Assembly: GCA_900541565.1 (NCBI GenBank)
Contig: UQKB01000004.1
Location: forward strand, 86,202 to 150,201
DNA length: 64,000 bases
Origin: an uncultured Oscillospiraceae bacterium
GTDB taxonomy: Bacteria; Bacillota; Clostridia; Oscillospirales; Acutalibacteraceae
Direction: 5' to 3'
Made by a program: the position numbers and the translations under genes. The notes under the pieces were generated by a model, which had not been told where the DNA came from, made no database searches, and worked only from the letters and a program-made list of their open reading frames with translations. Each line of letters starts with the position of its first letter. The first letter of the stretch is position 1. Below are positions 51,984 to 60,945 of the stretch, in pieces.

Positions 51984-52448
51984 ATGGCATCTTCAGAAAA
52001 AACAGCAAATTTAGGGCTGAACCTGTGGAAACCGGAAGATAAACCGATCAGGGCCGACTTTGTGTCGGACAACCAGATAATTGACCAGATGGTCGGCACA
52101 CACACCAAAAATAGCACCGTTCACGTAACGGCGTCGGAAAAAGCAAAATTAAACGAGCCTTATCAGGTAAAGCTGTTTGCCGGAACAGGAAGCGCCAGCT
52201 TTACCTATACGTTCGATTTTTCCCCCAAATTTGTCGTGGTTTATAAAAAAGACGCCCCCATGTATATGTACAGCGGAGGCGCAAACGTAATAAACGGAGC
52301 ACTTGTGACTCCAGTCTATGGAGCAACACAGGGGGCACAGCTAAGTGCGAACACGCTGACACTGACGCAACAATCTGCGTCGGTCAATGGCGTGCGCTGC
52401 AATTTAAATGAAGAAGACGGGCAATATGTAATTGTAGCGTACCGGTGA
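51984..52448 (+). CDS. tail-fibre-like protein
   Basis: A 154-residue protein: a short N-terminal adhesion motif often seen in Gram-positive tail fibres (LGLNLWKPEDKPIRADF...DNQIIDQ) and a beta-rich C-terminal domain of about 100 residues that may bind the target surface. It is last in the cassette, followed by a perfect 19-bp terminator. It is short for a fibre and has no chaperone gene after it. Confidence 0.65.
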   Translation: MASSEKTANLGLNLWKPEDKPIRADFVSDNQIIDQMVGTHTKNSTVHVTASEKAKLNEPYQVKLFAGTGSASFTYTFDFSPKFVVVYKKDAPMYMYSGGANVINGALVTPVYGATQGAQLSANTLTLTQQSASVNGVRCNLNEEDGQYVIVAYR

Positions 52449-52465
52449 AATTGAAAAACAGTGCA

Positions 52466-52504
52466 AAAAGGCGGAAGCTTTCTTAAAGAAAGCTTCCGCC
52501 TTTT
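52466..52504. terminator. bidirectional terminator closing the phage cassette
   Basis: A perfect 19-bp inverted repeat (52466-52484 and 52486-52504, one-base gap), beginning AAAAGGCGGAAGC. It has A/T runs at both ends, between two converging genes. Confidence 0.95.
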
Positions 52505-52516
52505 ACGTTTTAAATA

Positions 52517-53347
52517 TCAGCGGTCTTTTCGACCTGCGCCCAGGTCAATATCAATCTCCGCCGTATCATATTTTTGCAGCTTGTTCTTTTTAGGCTGATA
52601 AACTGCTTTGGAAGGCGCGTTTCCCTGCGGACGGCCGCGTCTGCCGCCAGAGGCTGCAGCAAGGATTTTTCTGCGTTTGTTTATACAGGTAAAAATCACG
52701 CAGATAATGCCGATTACTGCGCCGGCGATCATGGCAATGCCTAAATACAGCATCCACTGAAAGGTGGTTTCGTCATCTGCCGATGTATTGTTTTTAATAA
52801 AGTTAAAGTCGCCTGTACCGTCCATACTCTCAGAGAAATCAAGCGCCATTTCCCAGTCGGCTGCATCCAGCTCATTGGTATCGACCGATTTGCTTACGTC
52901 ATATAGTTCGTTGGGCGTACTGGAAACAGAGCCGTCATCGTTGTAATCTGCATAGCCATCGTCCGATGATGTGGAATAATCATCCGGCGACGGTTCCACA
53001 AAAGAAAAATTATTCTGATAGGGATCGTCGTAATAGTCGTTGTAATCATTGTAGTCATTGTAGTCATTATAGTCATTATAATCGTTATATGAGGACGTCT
53101 GGTCACTATAATCCGGTTGAGAATAATCGTCATCCCCAGCAGTGCTGGAATCCGGCAATGGTTCCGGCTGTAGCGGCTCTGTCTGCGATTCGACGCTGCT
53201 GTCAGAATATGTGGGTTCTTGATAAATATCTTCCGGTTCCCCAACCGTGTTGCTGCTTTCTGTCACGGCAGCCGCATAGTAGCTGCAAAGACAGGCCAAA
53301 AAAACGGAAAGAAGCAATTGCACAGATATACGCAGGCGTTGTTTCAT
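52517..53347 (-). CDS. secreted-and-anchored protein with Asn-Asp-Tyr repeats
   Basis: A 276-residue protein I do not recognise. It has a signal peptide (residues 1-30, LRISVQLLLSVFLACLCSYYAAA), then about 150 acidic, Ser/Asp/Tyr-rich residues with six tandem NDY triplets at about 86-103. A single membrane helix follows near 205-230 (LYLGIAMIAGAVIGIICVIF), then a basic cytoplasmic tail of about 45 residues. It resembles TPM-less surface proteins of clostridia. GGAGG is eight bases before ATG 53347. Codons in the repeat vary (AAT/AAC, GAC/GAT), so the repeat is old. Confidence 0.72.
   Translation of the reverse strand: MKQRLRISVQLLLSVFLACLCSYYAAAVTESSNTVGEPEDIYQEPTYSDSSVESQTEPLQPEPLPDSSTAGDDDYSQPDYSDQTSSYNDYNDYNDYNDYNDYNDYYDDPYQNNFSFVEPSPDDYSTSSDDGYADYNDDGSVSSTPNELYDVSKSVDTNELDAADWEMALDFSESMDGTGDFNFIKNNTSADDETTFQWMLYLGIAMIAGAVIGIICVIFTCINKRRKILAAASGGRRGRPQGNAPSKAVYQPKKNKLQKYDTAEIDIDLGAGRKDR
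53030..53092 (-). repeat. 9-bp tandem repeat coding for Asn-Asp-Tyr
   Basis: About six to seven imperfect copies of a 9-base unit inside the membrane-protein gene, each coding Asn-Asp-Tyr. Length variation by slippage is possible. Confidence 0.85.
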
Positions 53348-53471
53348 TTGCCATGCCTCCAAAAAAGATTAATACAACTTATAATACCACATAGAGAACA
53401 AATTTTTCAATACAAAAGCAGTTTTTCAATTGTTTTTCTGCAGACCGTGCAGAAAAGGCCGGCTTGCACAT

Positions 53472-53500
53472 AAAAAGGCAAGTGGCTTGGCCGCCTGCCT
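53472..53500 (-). terminator. terminator of the prsA-like gene
   Basis: On the minus strand AGGCAGGCGGCC pairs imperfectly with GGCCACTTGCCT-like sequence and is followed by TTTTTATG, 18 bases past the stop. Confidence 0.7.
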
Positions 53501-53517
53501 AAAACAAAAACGGCATA

Positions 53518-54651
53518 TTACAGCACATCTTTAAACATGGACGGCTGGTATCTGTTGATAGCAGCATCATTTTTTTCACATTCGTACGCTTTGGCCTGTG
53601 CATCCATATCCTCTTGGTATTCTTCAAATTTCATGGAATACAGCACCGAGCTGCGCTGGGATTCTTCAAAAACATTTTCTGCTTCTTCATGGATGTCGCC
53701 CTTATAGACAAGGTATAAAACAGCAGTGGAATCTTCCCCTACCTGAATTACGGTTGCCTGATTGGCATCAAGCCCTTCCAGCGCTTCTTTCAGTTCGTCA
53801 CCCAGGGAAGAATCTTCTAAAATTTCCGTATTTGTAACGGAAGGGTTTTCTTCCAGCCCGGCGTCTGTGGTATAAGCCTGCGCAATTTCGTCATAGGTTT
53901 TGCTGCCGTCGTTGATCTGCTGTGCATAGGCGTTGAACTCCTCTGTAGCCTGCTGGACTTCCTCCTCACTGAAAGCTACAGCGGTTGAGGTAGTGGAAGA
54001 AGCGTCGTCGCTTTCACTGTCGGCGGTTGTGTACAAATTCATAGGCAAATATGCGTAATTGGTATAGTTTTCTGTAAAATAGGCTTTAATTTCGTCGTCA
54101 GAAACAGCCTTTTCGCCGCCTATGCCGTAAATCGCTTCAAAAAGCGCGTTGTATTTAGCGGCAAACAGATACTCTGCACGATAAAAAGAGTCCTTGGAAA
54201 CACCCAGGCTTTCATATGTTTGCCCGTAATAGCTCCATGCCTGGTCGGCATTGCTTTCTGCGGCGGTAAGCTCCGTTTCTGAAAGGGTCAGGCCCTTTTG
54301 TGCAAAAAGCTTTTCGGTATTTAAAAGGTTTTTGCAGGCGTTTTCAGCCTCCTGCAAAATGTAATCCTGCGCGTTTACCTTGTCACCGTCTGGATTTTCA
54401 ATTTCCTGCGTAAGAACGTCCACCGCTTCTGTTGCGGCTTCTGTTCCCGACTGCGTCGCGCTTTCTGTTTGGGCGGAGGAAACCTGGTTGGAGGCGTATC
54501 CGTAAGCGCCCGACATATAGTAGATATATGTGCCGATAGAAAGCGTGTTCATGTCGTCCTTATATGACCATGACTGGTCGGCGCAGCCGGCGCTGACCGT
54601 AAGCATACCCATTGCAAGGGCCAAAGCAAGCAGCTTTTTTGTTGTTTTCAT
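53518..54651 (-). CDS. PrsA/SurA-type peptidyl-prolyl isomerase-like lipoprotein
   Basis: A 377-residue lipoprotein: MKTTKKLLALALAMGMLTVSAGC has a lipobox with Cys23. The mature part has a SurA_N-like helical domain, a Ser/Thr/Ala-rich linker and a parvulin-like region (about 250-340: TYDEIAQAYTTDAG, VTNTEILEDSSLGDELKEALEGL, VLYLVYKGD). It would assist folding of secreted proteins at the membrane. Parvulin catalytic residues are not clear, so it may be a chaperone only. It sits after mfd, as in many clostridia. The ribosome site AAAGGA is rather far (14 bases). Confidence 0.8.
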   Translation of the reverse strand: MKTTKKLLALALAMGMLTVSAGCADQSWSYKDDMNTLSIGTYIYYMSGAYGYASNQVSSAQTESATQSGTEAATEAVDVLTQEIENPDGDKVNAQDYILQEAENACKNLLNTEKLFAQKGLTLSETELTAAESNADQAWSYYGQTYESLGVSKDSFYRAEYLFAAKYNALFEAIYGIGGEKAVSDDEIKAYFTENYTNYAYLPMNLYTTADSESDDASSTTSTAVAFSEEEVQQATEEFNAYAQQINDGSKTYDEIAQAYTTDAGLEENPSVTNTEILEDSSLGDELKEALEGLDANQATVIQVGEDSTAVLYLVYKGDIHEEAENVFEESQRSSVLYSMKFEEYQEDMDAQAKAYECEKNDAAINRYQPSMFKDVL

Positions 54652-54772
54652 AATGGTATGATCGTTCCTTTCGTTTAATACAAATCGTAAGTAATTATAC
54701 ACGTTTGGGACAAATTTGTCTATAATAATTCCATGATTTTAAAAGGAGTTCACAATTTATTTGAAACAAACG

Positions 54773-57700
54773 TCATCCGCGCAGGTCAAAAATCGTATGC
54801 AATGCCGCTTGTACAGAAAGATTTTTCCCCATTTTTACCGCAATATAAGGCTTGCTTCCGGCGTTTAAAAGCGCCATGCCCTTCAGGCGCGCTATAATAT
54901 CCGCTACGGCCGGGGATTTGATTTGCTTGACATAGAGCAGAAAGGTATGCCCCTGCTGTTTGATTTCATAAATGCCCATAGCTGCAGCGGCGCTTCGTAC
55001 CAGCGCTATATCGATCAGTCCGAGCACGGCCTGCGGGGGATCGCCAAAACGATCAATCAGCTCGTCTGTAACGTCGCGCGCGTCCTCTTTGTTGCGAATG
55101 TCTGAAATATGACGGTAGATATCAAGCCGCTGGCTTAAGCTTTGAATATAATCCTCCGGGATATGCGCCTGAATCTGAACATCGACCAGGCATTCCAGCT
55201 CTGTGCTGCTGTTGGGCTGGCCCTTTTCCTCGTTGACAGCCTCGCCAAGAAGTTTTAAATACATATCATAGCCAACGTCTTCCATATGCCCGTGCTGCTG
55301 CGCGCCAAGAATATTTCCCGCGCCGCGCAGCTCCAGGTCGCGCATGGCAATTTTAAAGCCGGAGCCAAACTGTGTAAATTCACGTATGGCGGTCAGGCGC
55401 TTTTGCGATATTTCGCTGAGCACTTTATTTTGCACAAACGTAAAATAGGCATAGGCCCGCCTGGAGGAGCGCCCTACGCGCCCACGCAGCTGGTGCAGCT
55501 GGGAAAGCCCCATACAGTCTGCATTTTCTATAATAAGCGTGTTGGCGTTTGGAAGATCGATCCCCGTTTCAATAATAGTGGTACACACAAGCACGTTGAC
55601 TTCCTGCTCAAGCATTTTGCGCCAAACGCCCGAAAGTTCCTGCTCGTTCATTTTTCCATGTCCAACGGCAATTTTTGCTTCCGGGATCATCGCCCGCAGC
55701 TTTTGGGCCTTTTGTTCTATGCTTTCAACCTTATTGTGCAGATAAAACACCTGGCCGCCGCGGCGGAGCTCACGGCGGATTGCTTCACAGATCACAGCGT
55801 CATCATGCTCCAGCACATAGGTTTGTACGGGGTATCTGTCCTGCGGCGCTTCTTCTAAAATCGACATATCGCGTATTCCGCTCATTGCCATATTCAGCGT
55901 TCTTGGAATGGGTGTGGCAGAAAGCGTGAGAACGTCTACGTTTTTGCAAAGCGCTTTGAACCGTTCCTTTTGCGCCACGCCAAAGCGCTGTTCTTCGTCA
56001 ATAATACATAATCCCAGATCGTGGAACTGCACGTCCTTTTGCACCAGCCGGTGGGTCCCCACGACCATATCTATGTCGCCGCGCCGTAAACGCCGGATAA
56101 TGTCGGCCTGCTGCTTGGGCGAACGAAAACGGGACAAAAGCTCGATCCTTATAGGGTAGCCCTCAAAACGGCGCAGGACTGTTTGATAGTGCTGCCAGGC
56201 AAGGATGGTTGTCGGGCAAAGCAGCGCGCACTGTTTGGAGTCGGTTACGCATTTGAATGCCGCGCGCAGCGCAACTTCTGTTTTCCCAAAGCCCACGTCG
56301 CCGCATAAAAGCCGGTCCATGGGGGCTGTATGTTCCATGTCGTTTTTAATTTCGTCTATACAGCGGATCTGGTCTTCCGTTTCTTCATATTCAAAACGCG
56401 CCTCAAAATCGCGCTGCCAGTTGGAATCCGGCGGAAAGGCGTGGCCCTGCGCCTGCATGCGCTGGGCGTACAGGGCGATCAGCTCCTTTGCCATATCCTT
56501 GACGGCACTTCTGACGCGGGCTTTTGCCTTTTGCCAATCCGTACCGCCCAGCCGGCTTAAGCGCACGGCGGAGTTTTCACGCGGGCCAATGTATTTGGAA
56601 ATTAAATCCAATTGGGTAACGGGAACATAGAGCGCATCTTTCTTTGCATATTCTACCTTAATATAATCCTTTACAATCCCTTGTGTTTCTATTTTGTGGA
56701 TGCCGCTGAAAATGCCGATGCCATGGGTGGAATGGACAACATAGTCCCCAACGCTCAGCTCCGCCAGGCTGTAAATTTGCCGGGCGTTTTTGTTTTTGGA
56801 CTTCTTTTTTCTGGAGGCATGGACAACCTGCCCGTGGGTAATCAGGATAAAATGTAAAGCCGGGTATTCAAACCCGGACGACAGGCAGCCTTCCATTACA
56901 TAAATTTTGCCGGGGACAGGCTGCGTAAGCTCCTTTGTTAACTGTGCGGGAAACCCTTTTTCGGAAAGAGCTTGCGCAACAGACTGCGCGCTGCGTGCGG
57001 TACCGGCCAGAATGACAACGCTGCTGTTTTTGTGAAAGGCGGCTTGCAGGTCTTCGCAAAGCACCTGGATTGAGCCGCTCCAGGATGAAAGCTGCTTGGC
57101 GGTGAAAGAAATAAGCTCATGCAGCGGCAGGTCGTAGCTGCCATGCGTAAAATTGTCCAGATAGATCAGCCTTGCCTGCCTGAAAATATCAAGCAGGGCC
57201 ACCTGGTCAAGAGAATAGGTGTCAAACCCTCTGCACAGTGCGCCGCTGGAAAAGCAGTCTTTCAGCTCTTCCTCAAACAGACGCGTATATGCGCGCATGC
57301 GGTCGTTTGTCTTGACAGGCTCAGAGATAAAGAGAAAATCCTCCCTGCCCATATAATCAAAAAGCGTAGCCGGTTTTTCATAAACCAGACCGATAAATTT
57401 ATCTTTAGAAGCGATTGTAAGGCCGTTTTTCAGGGCGTCTGCTTCGTTTTGCAAAACCTGGCGCGCAAGCGGCGCCGCCTTGCCGCGCAGTAAGGCAGCA
57501 TGGCGCTCAATCTGCAGGGCAAGCGCGTTTTTATCCTGGATCAGAACTTCTGTGGAGGGGGTAAGCGTTAGTTCTTCAATATATTCGGTTCTGCGTTGGG
57601 TTTCCGGGTCAAAATAATTGAGCGTGTCGATCTGGTCGCCCCAGAATTCTGCACGCACAGGAGCCGGGGCATCCGGCATGTAAAAATCCAGAATGCCGCC

Positions 57701-58225
57701 TCTCACAGCAAACTGGCCGGCGCCTTCGACCTGTTCACAGCGTTCATAACCAATGCGTGTCAGCACTTGCACGGCCGTTTCCATGGACAGGTTGCCGCCG
57801 GAGCAGAGCGTGAGCGTGGCTTCTTGCAGGGCTTTAGGGGGAATGGTGTATTGGCTTGCAGCGTCTATACAGGCGATGACCACGGAATAATCGCCGCGCA
57901 GCATTTTGGAAAGCACATGTAAGCGTTTATGCTCATACGCATGCGACTGCCCCTGAATATCCCGGAACGTAAAGTCGCGCAGCGGGTATACAAGCGCCCG
58001 GGAGCCCATAGAGGACAGGTCGTTTGCAAGCGTTTGCGCTTCGGCTTCGTTCGATACGGCAACCAACGCCCGGTTGCCGGTTTCGTTGCAGAGCGTATGG
58101 ATAATATGCGCCTTATGGATTGCAGTTAAGCCGGCGGCAGCCGACGTAGAGCAGGGTAACGCCGCGCAGTCGCGCAGCCGCCGGTATTCCGGCAATTGTT
58201 GCAGAATGCTTGTCAAAAATTTCAT
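54773..58225 (-). CDS. mfd: transcription-repair coupling factor Mfd
   Basis: A 1150-residue translocase that removes stalled RNA polymerase and recruits UvrA. Domains in order: UvrB-like N-terminal region with GVRGGILDFY-like motif, CarD-like RNAP-interaction domain (VGDYVVHSTHGIGIF, about 500), helicase domain with GDVGFGKTEVALRAAF and IIDEEQRFGV, RecG-type GRVGRSSR and the C-terminal TRCF domain. No damage seen. It lies between pth and the prsA-like gene, a standard Firmicutes order. Confidence 0.97.
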   Translation of the reverse strand: MKFLTSILQQLPEYRRLRDCAALPCSTSAAAGLTAIHKAHIIHTLCNETGNRALVAVSNEAEAQTLANDLSSMGSRALVYPLRDFTFRDIQGQSHAYEHKRLHVLSKMLRGDYSVVIACIDAASQYTIPPKALQEATLTLCSGGNLSMETAVQVLTRIGYERCEQVEGAGQFAVRGGILDFYMPDAPAPVRAEFWGDQIDTLNYFDPETQRRTEYIEELTLTPSTEVLIQDKNALALQIERHAALLRGKAAPLARQVLQNEADALKNGLTIASKDKFIGLVYEKPATLFDYMGREDFLFISEPVKTNDRMRAYTRLFEEELKDCFSSGALCRGFDTYSLDQVALLDIFRQARLIYLDNFTHGSYDLPLHELISFTAKQLSSWSGSIQVLCEDLQAAFHKNSSVVILAGTARSAQSVAQALSEKGFPAQLTKELTQPVPGKIYVMEGCLSSGFEYPALHFILITHGQVVHASRKKKSKNKNARQIYSLAELSVGDYVVHSTHGIGIFSGIHKIETQGIVKDYIKVEYAKKDALYVPVTQLDLISKYIGPRENSAVRLSRLGGTDWQKAKARVRSAVKDMAKELIALYAQRMQAQGHAFPPDSNWQRDFEARFEYEETEDQIRCIDEIKNDMEHTAPMDRLLCGDVGFGKTEVALRAAFKCVTDSKQCALLCPTTILAWQHYQTVLRRFEGYPIRIELLSRFRSPKQQADIIRRLRRGDIDMVVGTHRLVQKDVQFHDLGLCIIDEEQRFGVAQKERFKALCKNVDVLTLSATPIPRTLNMAMSGIRDMSILEEAPQDRYPVQTYVLEHDDAVICEAIRRELRRGGQVFYLHNKVESIEQKAQKLRAMIPEAKIAVGHGKMNEQELSGVWRKMLEQEVNVLVCTTIIETGIDLPNANTLIIENADCMGLSQLHQLRGRVGRSSRRAYAYFTFVQNKVLSEISQKRLTAIREFTQFGSGFKIAMRDLELRGAGNILGAQQHGHMEDVGYDMYLKLLGEAVNEEKGQPNSSTELECLVDVQIQAHIPEDYIQSLSQRLDIYRHISDIRNKEDARDVTDELIDRFGDPPQAVLGLIDIALVRSAAAAMGIYEIKQQGHTFLLYVKQIKSPAVADIIARLKGMALLNAGSKPYIAVKMGKNLSVQAALHTIFDLRG

Positions 58226-58305
58226 GGCTTTCCCAACCGTACCTTCGTAAAATAAAATGTGTAAACAGCATAGAAAGAACCCGGCGGCGTCATGCCGGGC
58301 AAAAG

Positions 58306-58914
58306 TCAGCTGTTATAAAGGTTCATGGCTTTGTCAATTTCCCCGTTGATGATAAGCTCCACAGCCGCACACGCGCTGCAGGCGGCTGTGTCCAAACGCT
58401 CCAGTTCGTCTGGCGTAAAGCGGGATAATACCCAGTCTGCAAGCTCCCATTCGGGGTTTGGTTTAGCGCCGATCCCCAGCTTTATGCGGGGGAAATCGTC
58501 CTTACCGGAAAGGTAAATAATGCTGCGCATGCCCTTTTGTCCGCCATCGCTGCCTTTTCTGCGGATGCGCAGGCGGCCGACATCCAGGGAAACATCATCA
58601 AACAGTATAATGACATGCGCAGGCGGAATTTTGTAGAAAGACATCGCCTGTGTCACAGATTGCCCGCTGTTATTCATAAAGGTCTGCGGCTTTAAAAGCA
58701 AGGTGCGCCGTCCGCTGATGGTGCATTCCCCATACAGTGCCTTAAACTTTAAACGGTTGATTTGTACCCCGTGTTTTTCGGCCAGCTTTTCTATGGCGAT
58801 GAAGCCTGCATTATGCCGCGTATTTTCATATTCGCGCCCGGGGTTTCCAAGACCGACAACAATGTATTCCACCGGCCCGGTCAAAGGTTTACTTTTTTTA
58901 AAAAAATGAATCAT
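58306..58914 (-). CDS. pth: peptidyl-tRNA hydrolase
   Basis: A 202-residue hydrolase that recycles peptidyl-tRNA released from ribosomes. GLGNPGREYENTRHNAGF contains the catalytic His, and KPQTFMNNSGQSV and DDVSLDVGRLRIR are conserved. The frame is open from 58944, but GGAG lies eight bases before ATG 58914. A short GC-rich hairpin (58280-58299) follows the stop but has a weak T run, so mfd can be co-transcribed. Confidence 0.95.
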   Translation of the reverse strand: MIHFFKKSKPLTGPVEYIVVGLGNPGREYENTRHNAGFIAIEKLAEKHGVQINRLKFKALYGECTISGRRTLLLKPQTFMNNSGQSVTQAMSFYKIPPAHVIILFDDVSLDVGRLRIRRKGSDGGQKGMRSIIYLSGKDDFPRIKLGIGAKPNPEWELADWVLSRFTPDELERLDTAACSACAAVELIINGEIDKAMNLYNS

Positions 58915-58997
58915 GGATTTATCTCCGTTCCGGCGGTAAGCCATACAGCGCCGGGGCCCGCCTGTTTTTCCCAGCGCTATTTTATTTTTATACGGCT

Positions 58998-59025
58998 AAA
59001 AGGCGGCATAAACTGTATGCCGCCT
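58998..59025 (-). terminator. possible weak terminator after prs
   Basis: AGGCGGCATA and TATGCCGCCT form a 10-bp stem, followed on the minus strand by only TTTT. It lies 30 bases after the prs stop and may attenuate rather than end the operon. Confidence 0.5.
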
Positions 59026-59054
59026 GGAGATTTTATCTATATGGATGGAAAAGA

Positions 59055-60014
59055 TTAGCCAAACATGGGGGAAACAGGTTTATCGGCATAAATTCTTTCG
59101 ATTGCTTCGGCAAATACGGGCGCCACGGGAAGAATGGTGAATTTATCCAGCATTTTATCATCTGGGATCGGAACGGTGTCAAGCAGGATTAGTTCCTTAA
59201 TGGGGCTTTTTTCAATTCTTTCGATTGCCGGGCCGGAAAGGACGGAATGCGTAGCGCAGGCATAAACGCCTGTAGCGCCGCCCTTTTCTATAATGGCGGT
59301 CGCAGCGTTGCAAAGCGTGCCGGCGGTGTCGATCATATCGTCCACAAGAATAACCTTTTTGCCCTCTACGTCGCCGATAATGTTCATAACTTCAGAAACG
59401 TTGGCCTTTTGACGGCGCTTGTCAATAATAGCAAGCGGGCAGCCAATTTTTGCAGCAAAATTTCTGGCTCTTGTAACAGAACCCAGGTCAGGCGAAACAA
59501 CAACGTATTCGTCTGTTTTGGTAGCAATCTGCTCCCTTAAATGCGCAGCAAGCATAGGCGCGCCCAGCAGATGGTCAACAGGGATATTGAAAAAGCCCTG
59601 GATCTGCGCTGCGTGCAGGTCCATAGTAAGCACGCGGTCCGCCCCGGCGACTGTAATCAGGTCGGCAACCAGCTTTGCAGAGATCGGATCCCTGGCCTTG
59701 GCTTTTCTGTCCTGCCTTGCATAGCCAAAGTACGGCATAACGGCCGTAATGCGCGCAGCAGAAGCGCGCTTCATAGCGTCGATCATGATTAAGAGCTCCA
59801 TAATGTTGTTGTTTACAGGCGCGCAGGTCGACTGCACAATAAAGCACTCGGAGCCTCTGACAGATTCATGCAGCGAAACGGAAATTTCCCCGTCGCTGAA
59901 GGTAGAGCAGTCGGACTTTCCAAGCGGAAGGCCAAGGCAGCCTGCAATGCCCTGTGCCACGTCTTTGTTGGAGCTTCCTGTAAAAATTTTAATGTCCTTA
60001 CCGTGAAAATTCAT
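59055..60014 (-). CDS. prs: ribose-phosphate pyrophosphokinase
   Basis: A 319-residue enzyme making PRPP from ribose-5-phosphate and ATP for nucleotides, His and Trp. FSDGEISVSL, YFGYARQDRK, the flexible loop and the PRPP-binding VILVDDMIDTAGTL are present. GGGGGA precedes ATG 60014; the frame opens at 60068. It directly follows the glmU-like gene, the order found in Bacillus (glmU-prs). Confidence 0.96.
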   Translation of the reverse strand: MNFHGKDIKIFTGSSNKDVAQGIAGCLGLPLGKSDCSTFSDGEISVSLHESVRGSECFIVQSTCAPVNNNIMELLIMIDAMKRASAARITAVMPYFGYARQDRKAKARDPISAKLVADLITVAGADRVLTMDLHAAQIQGFFNIPVDHLLGAPMLAAHLREQIATKTDEYVVVSPDLGSVTRARNFAAKIGCPLAIIDKRRQKANVSEVMNIIGDVEGKKVILVDDMIDTAGTLCNAATAIIEKGGATGVYACATHSVLSGPAIERIEKSPIKELILLDTVPIPDDKMLDKFTILPVAPVFAEAIERIYADKPVSPMFG

Positions 60015-60068
60015 GATTGATCCCCCTGATATAAATTGAAATGTGCAGCCGTAAAAGGCCAGGCACAT

Positions 60069-60833
60069 TTATACATGCAAGCTTCCGTATTTTTTTTCTG
60101 CAAGCCTGTTTAATTCTGCAAGCTGCTGCGGGTCGTTTGCGCCCAAAACCGCGTCTGCGCACGGCGCAGTAAACGCCTGCACGGTTTTTCCCTGCTGCAA
60201 AAGCAGCTTTAGTGCATCGGGCAGATAATATTCCCGGGCGTTGTTGTTTGTGGTAATGTTGTCAAGCACGCCTAAAAGCGCGTCTATATTAAACCAATAG
60301 GCGCCGGAGTTGACTTCCCGGATCGGCGCGGTTTGCCCGTCTGTGTCCTTTTGTTCTACAATGGCGCAAAGCGCGCCTGTGCTTTTGTCCCTGACAATTC
60401 TGCCGTAACCGGAAGGGTCGTCCACATTTGCAGAAATAACGGTTGCGCTGCTTTGCTTTTCCTTATGCAGCGCATATGCGCCCCGGATTGTTTCTCCGTC
60501 CATAAACGGTGCGTCGCCGTTTAAAACAACAACGTCGCCCCCTGTGTTTTTCTGTAAAAAATCCTTTGCCGTCATGACGGCGTGCCCCGTTCCAAGGCGT
60601 TCGGACTGAAATACGGTTTCAAGCGGGTAGGGCAGCGTTTTTATATATGCGTCTATACATTCGCGCTTGTACCCGGTAACAATGCATATACGGTCGATGC
60701 CGCTTTCTTTTAAAGCGTCCAGCACCCATTGCAGCATGGGTTTTTCAAGCACCATGGAAAGTGTTTTGGGCTTTTGCGAACGCATGCGTGTTCCTTCGCC
60801 GCCTGCTAAAATTACGGCGCACTGCTGTGACAT
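60069..60833 (-). CDS. glmU: GlmU-like uridyltransferase domain only (no acetyltransferase domain)
   Basis: A 254-residue nucleotidyltransferase. LAGGEGTRMRSQKPKTL, ERLGTGHAVM, LNGDAPF and the metal-binding end GANDPQQLAELNRLAEKK match the N-terminal half of GlmU, which makes UDP-GlcNAc from GlcNAc-1-P. Bifunctional GlmU has about 455 residues; the left-handed beta-helix acetyltransferase is absent, and the prs gene starts 54 bases later with no remnant. The acetyl transfer must be done by another protein, or the enzyme acts on another sugar phosphate. Position before prs supports GlmU. Confidence 0.85.
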   Translation of the reverse strand: MSQQCAVILAGGEGTRMRSQKPKTLSMVLEKPMLQWVLDALKESGIDRICIVTGYKRECIDAYIKTLPYPLETVFQSERLGTGHAVMTAKDFLQKNTGGDVVVLNGDAPFMDGETIRGAYALHKEKQSSATVISANVDDPSGYGRIVRDKSTGALCAIVEQKDTDGQTAPIREVNSGAYWFNIDALLGVLDNITTNNNAREYYLPDALKLLLQQGKTVQAFTAPCADAVLGANDPQQLAELNRLAEKKYGSLHV

Positions 60834-60945
60834 AAGAGCACTCCTTTTTACATGCTGTTTTTTTGCAGCCTGCAGGGACCCGTTTTCCAGCTATACAGTG
60901 CAAAGCGGGTGCAAATGCACGATATTCTTTGTCCTACAGATATTC

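Larger units (their letters stand above)
41069..52448 (+). mobile_element. compact phage-derived capsid-plus-baseplate cassette
   Basis: Seventeen co-directional, mostly overlapping genes: terminase, portal, protease-like, small head protein, capsid, connectors, one tail protein, a 52-aa peptide and a PBSX-type baseplate set (XkdP, XkdQ, spike, gp25, gpJ and XkdU types) plus a fibre. All frames are intact. Integrase, repressor, excisionase, DNA replication, holin, endolysin, and recognisable sheath, tube and tape-measure genes are absent. Terminators lie at both ends and host genes flank it directly. Either an old remnant under selection or a domesticated particle. Confidence 0.75.

Noticed and set aside
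40990..52516. Attachment sites or a tRNA gene flanking the phage cassette
   Set aside because: I looked for direct repeats at both ends and for tRNA-like sequence and saw neither, so insertion boundaries are not defined.
53030..53092. Short tandem repeat considered as a CRISPR or satellite
   Set aside because: The 9-base unit is in frame within a coding region and encodes Asn-Asp-Tyr. There are no spacers or cas genes.
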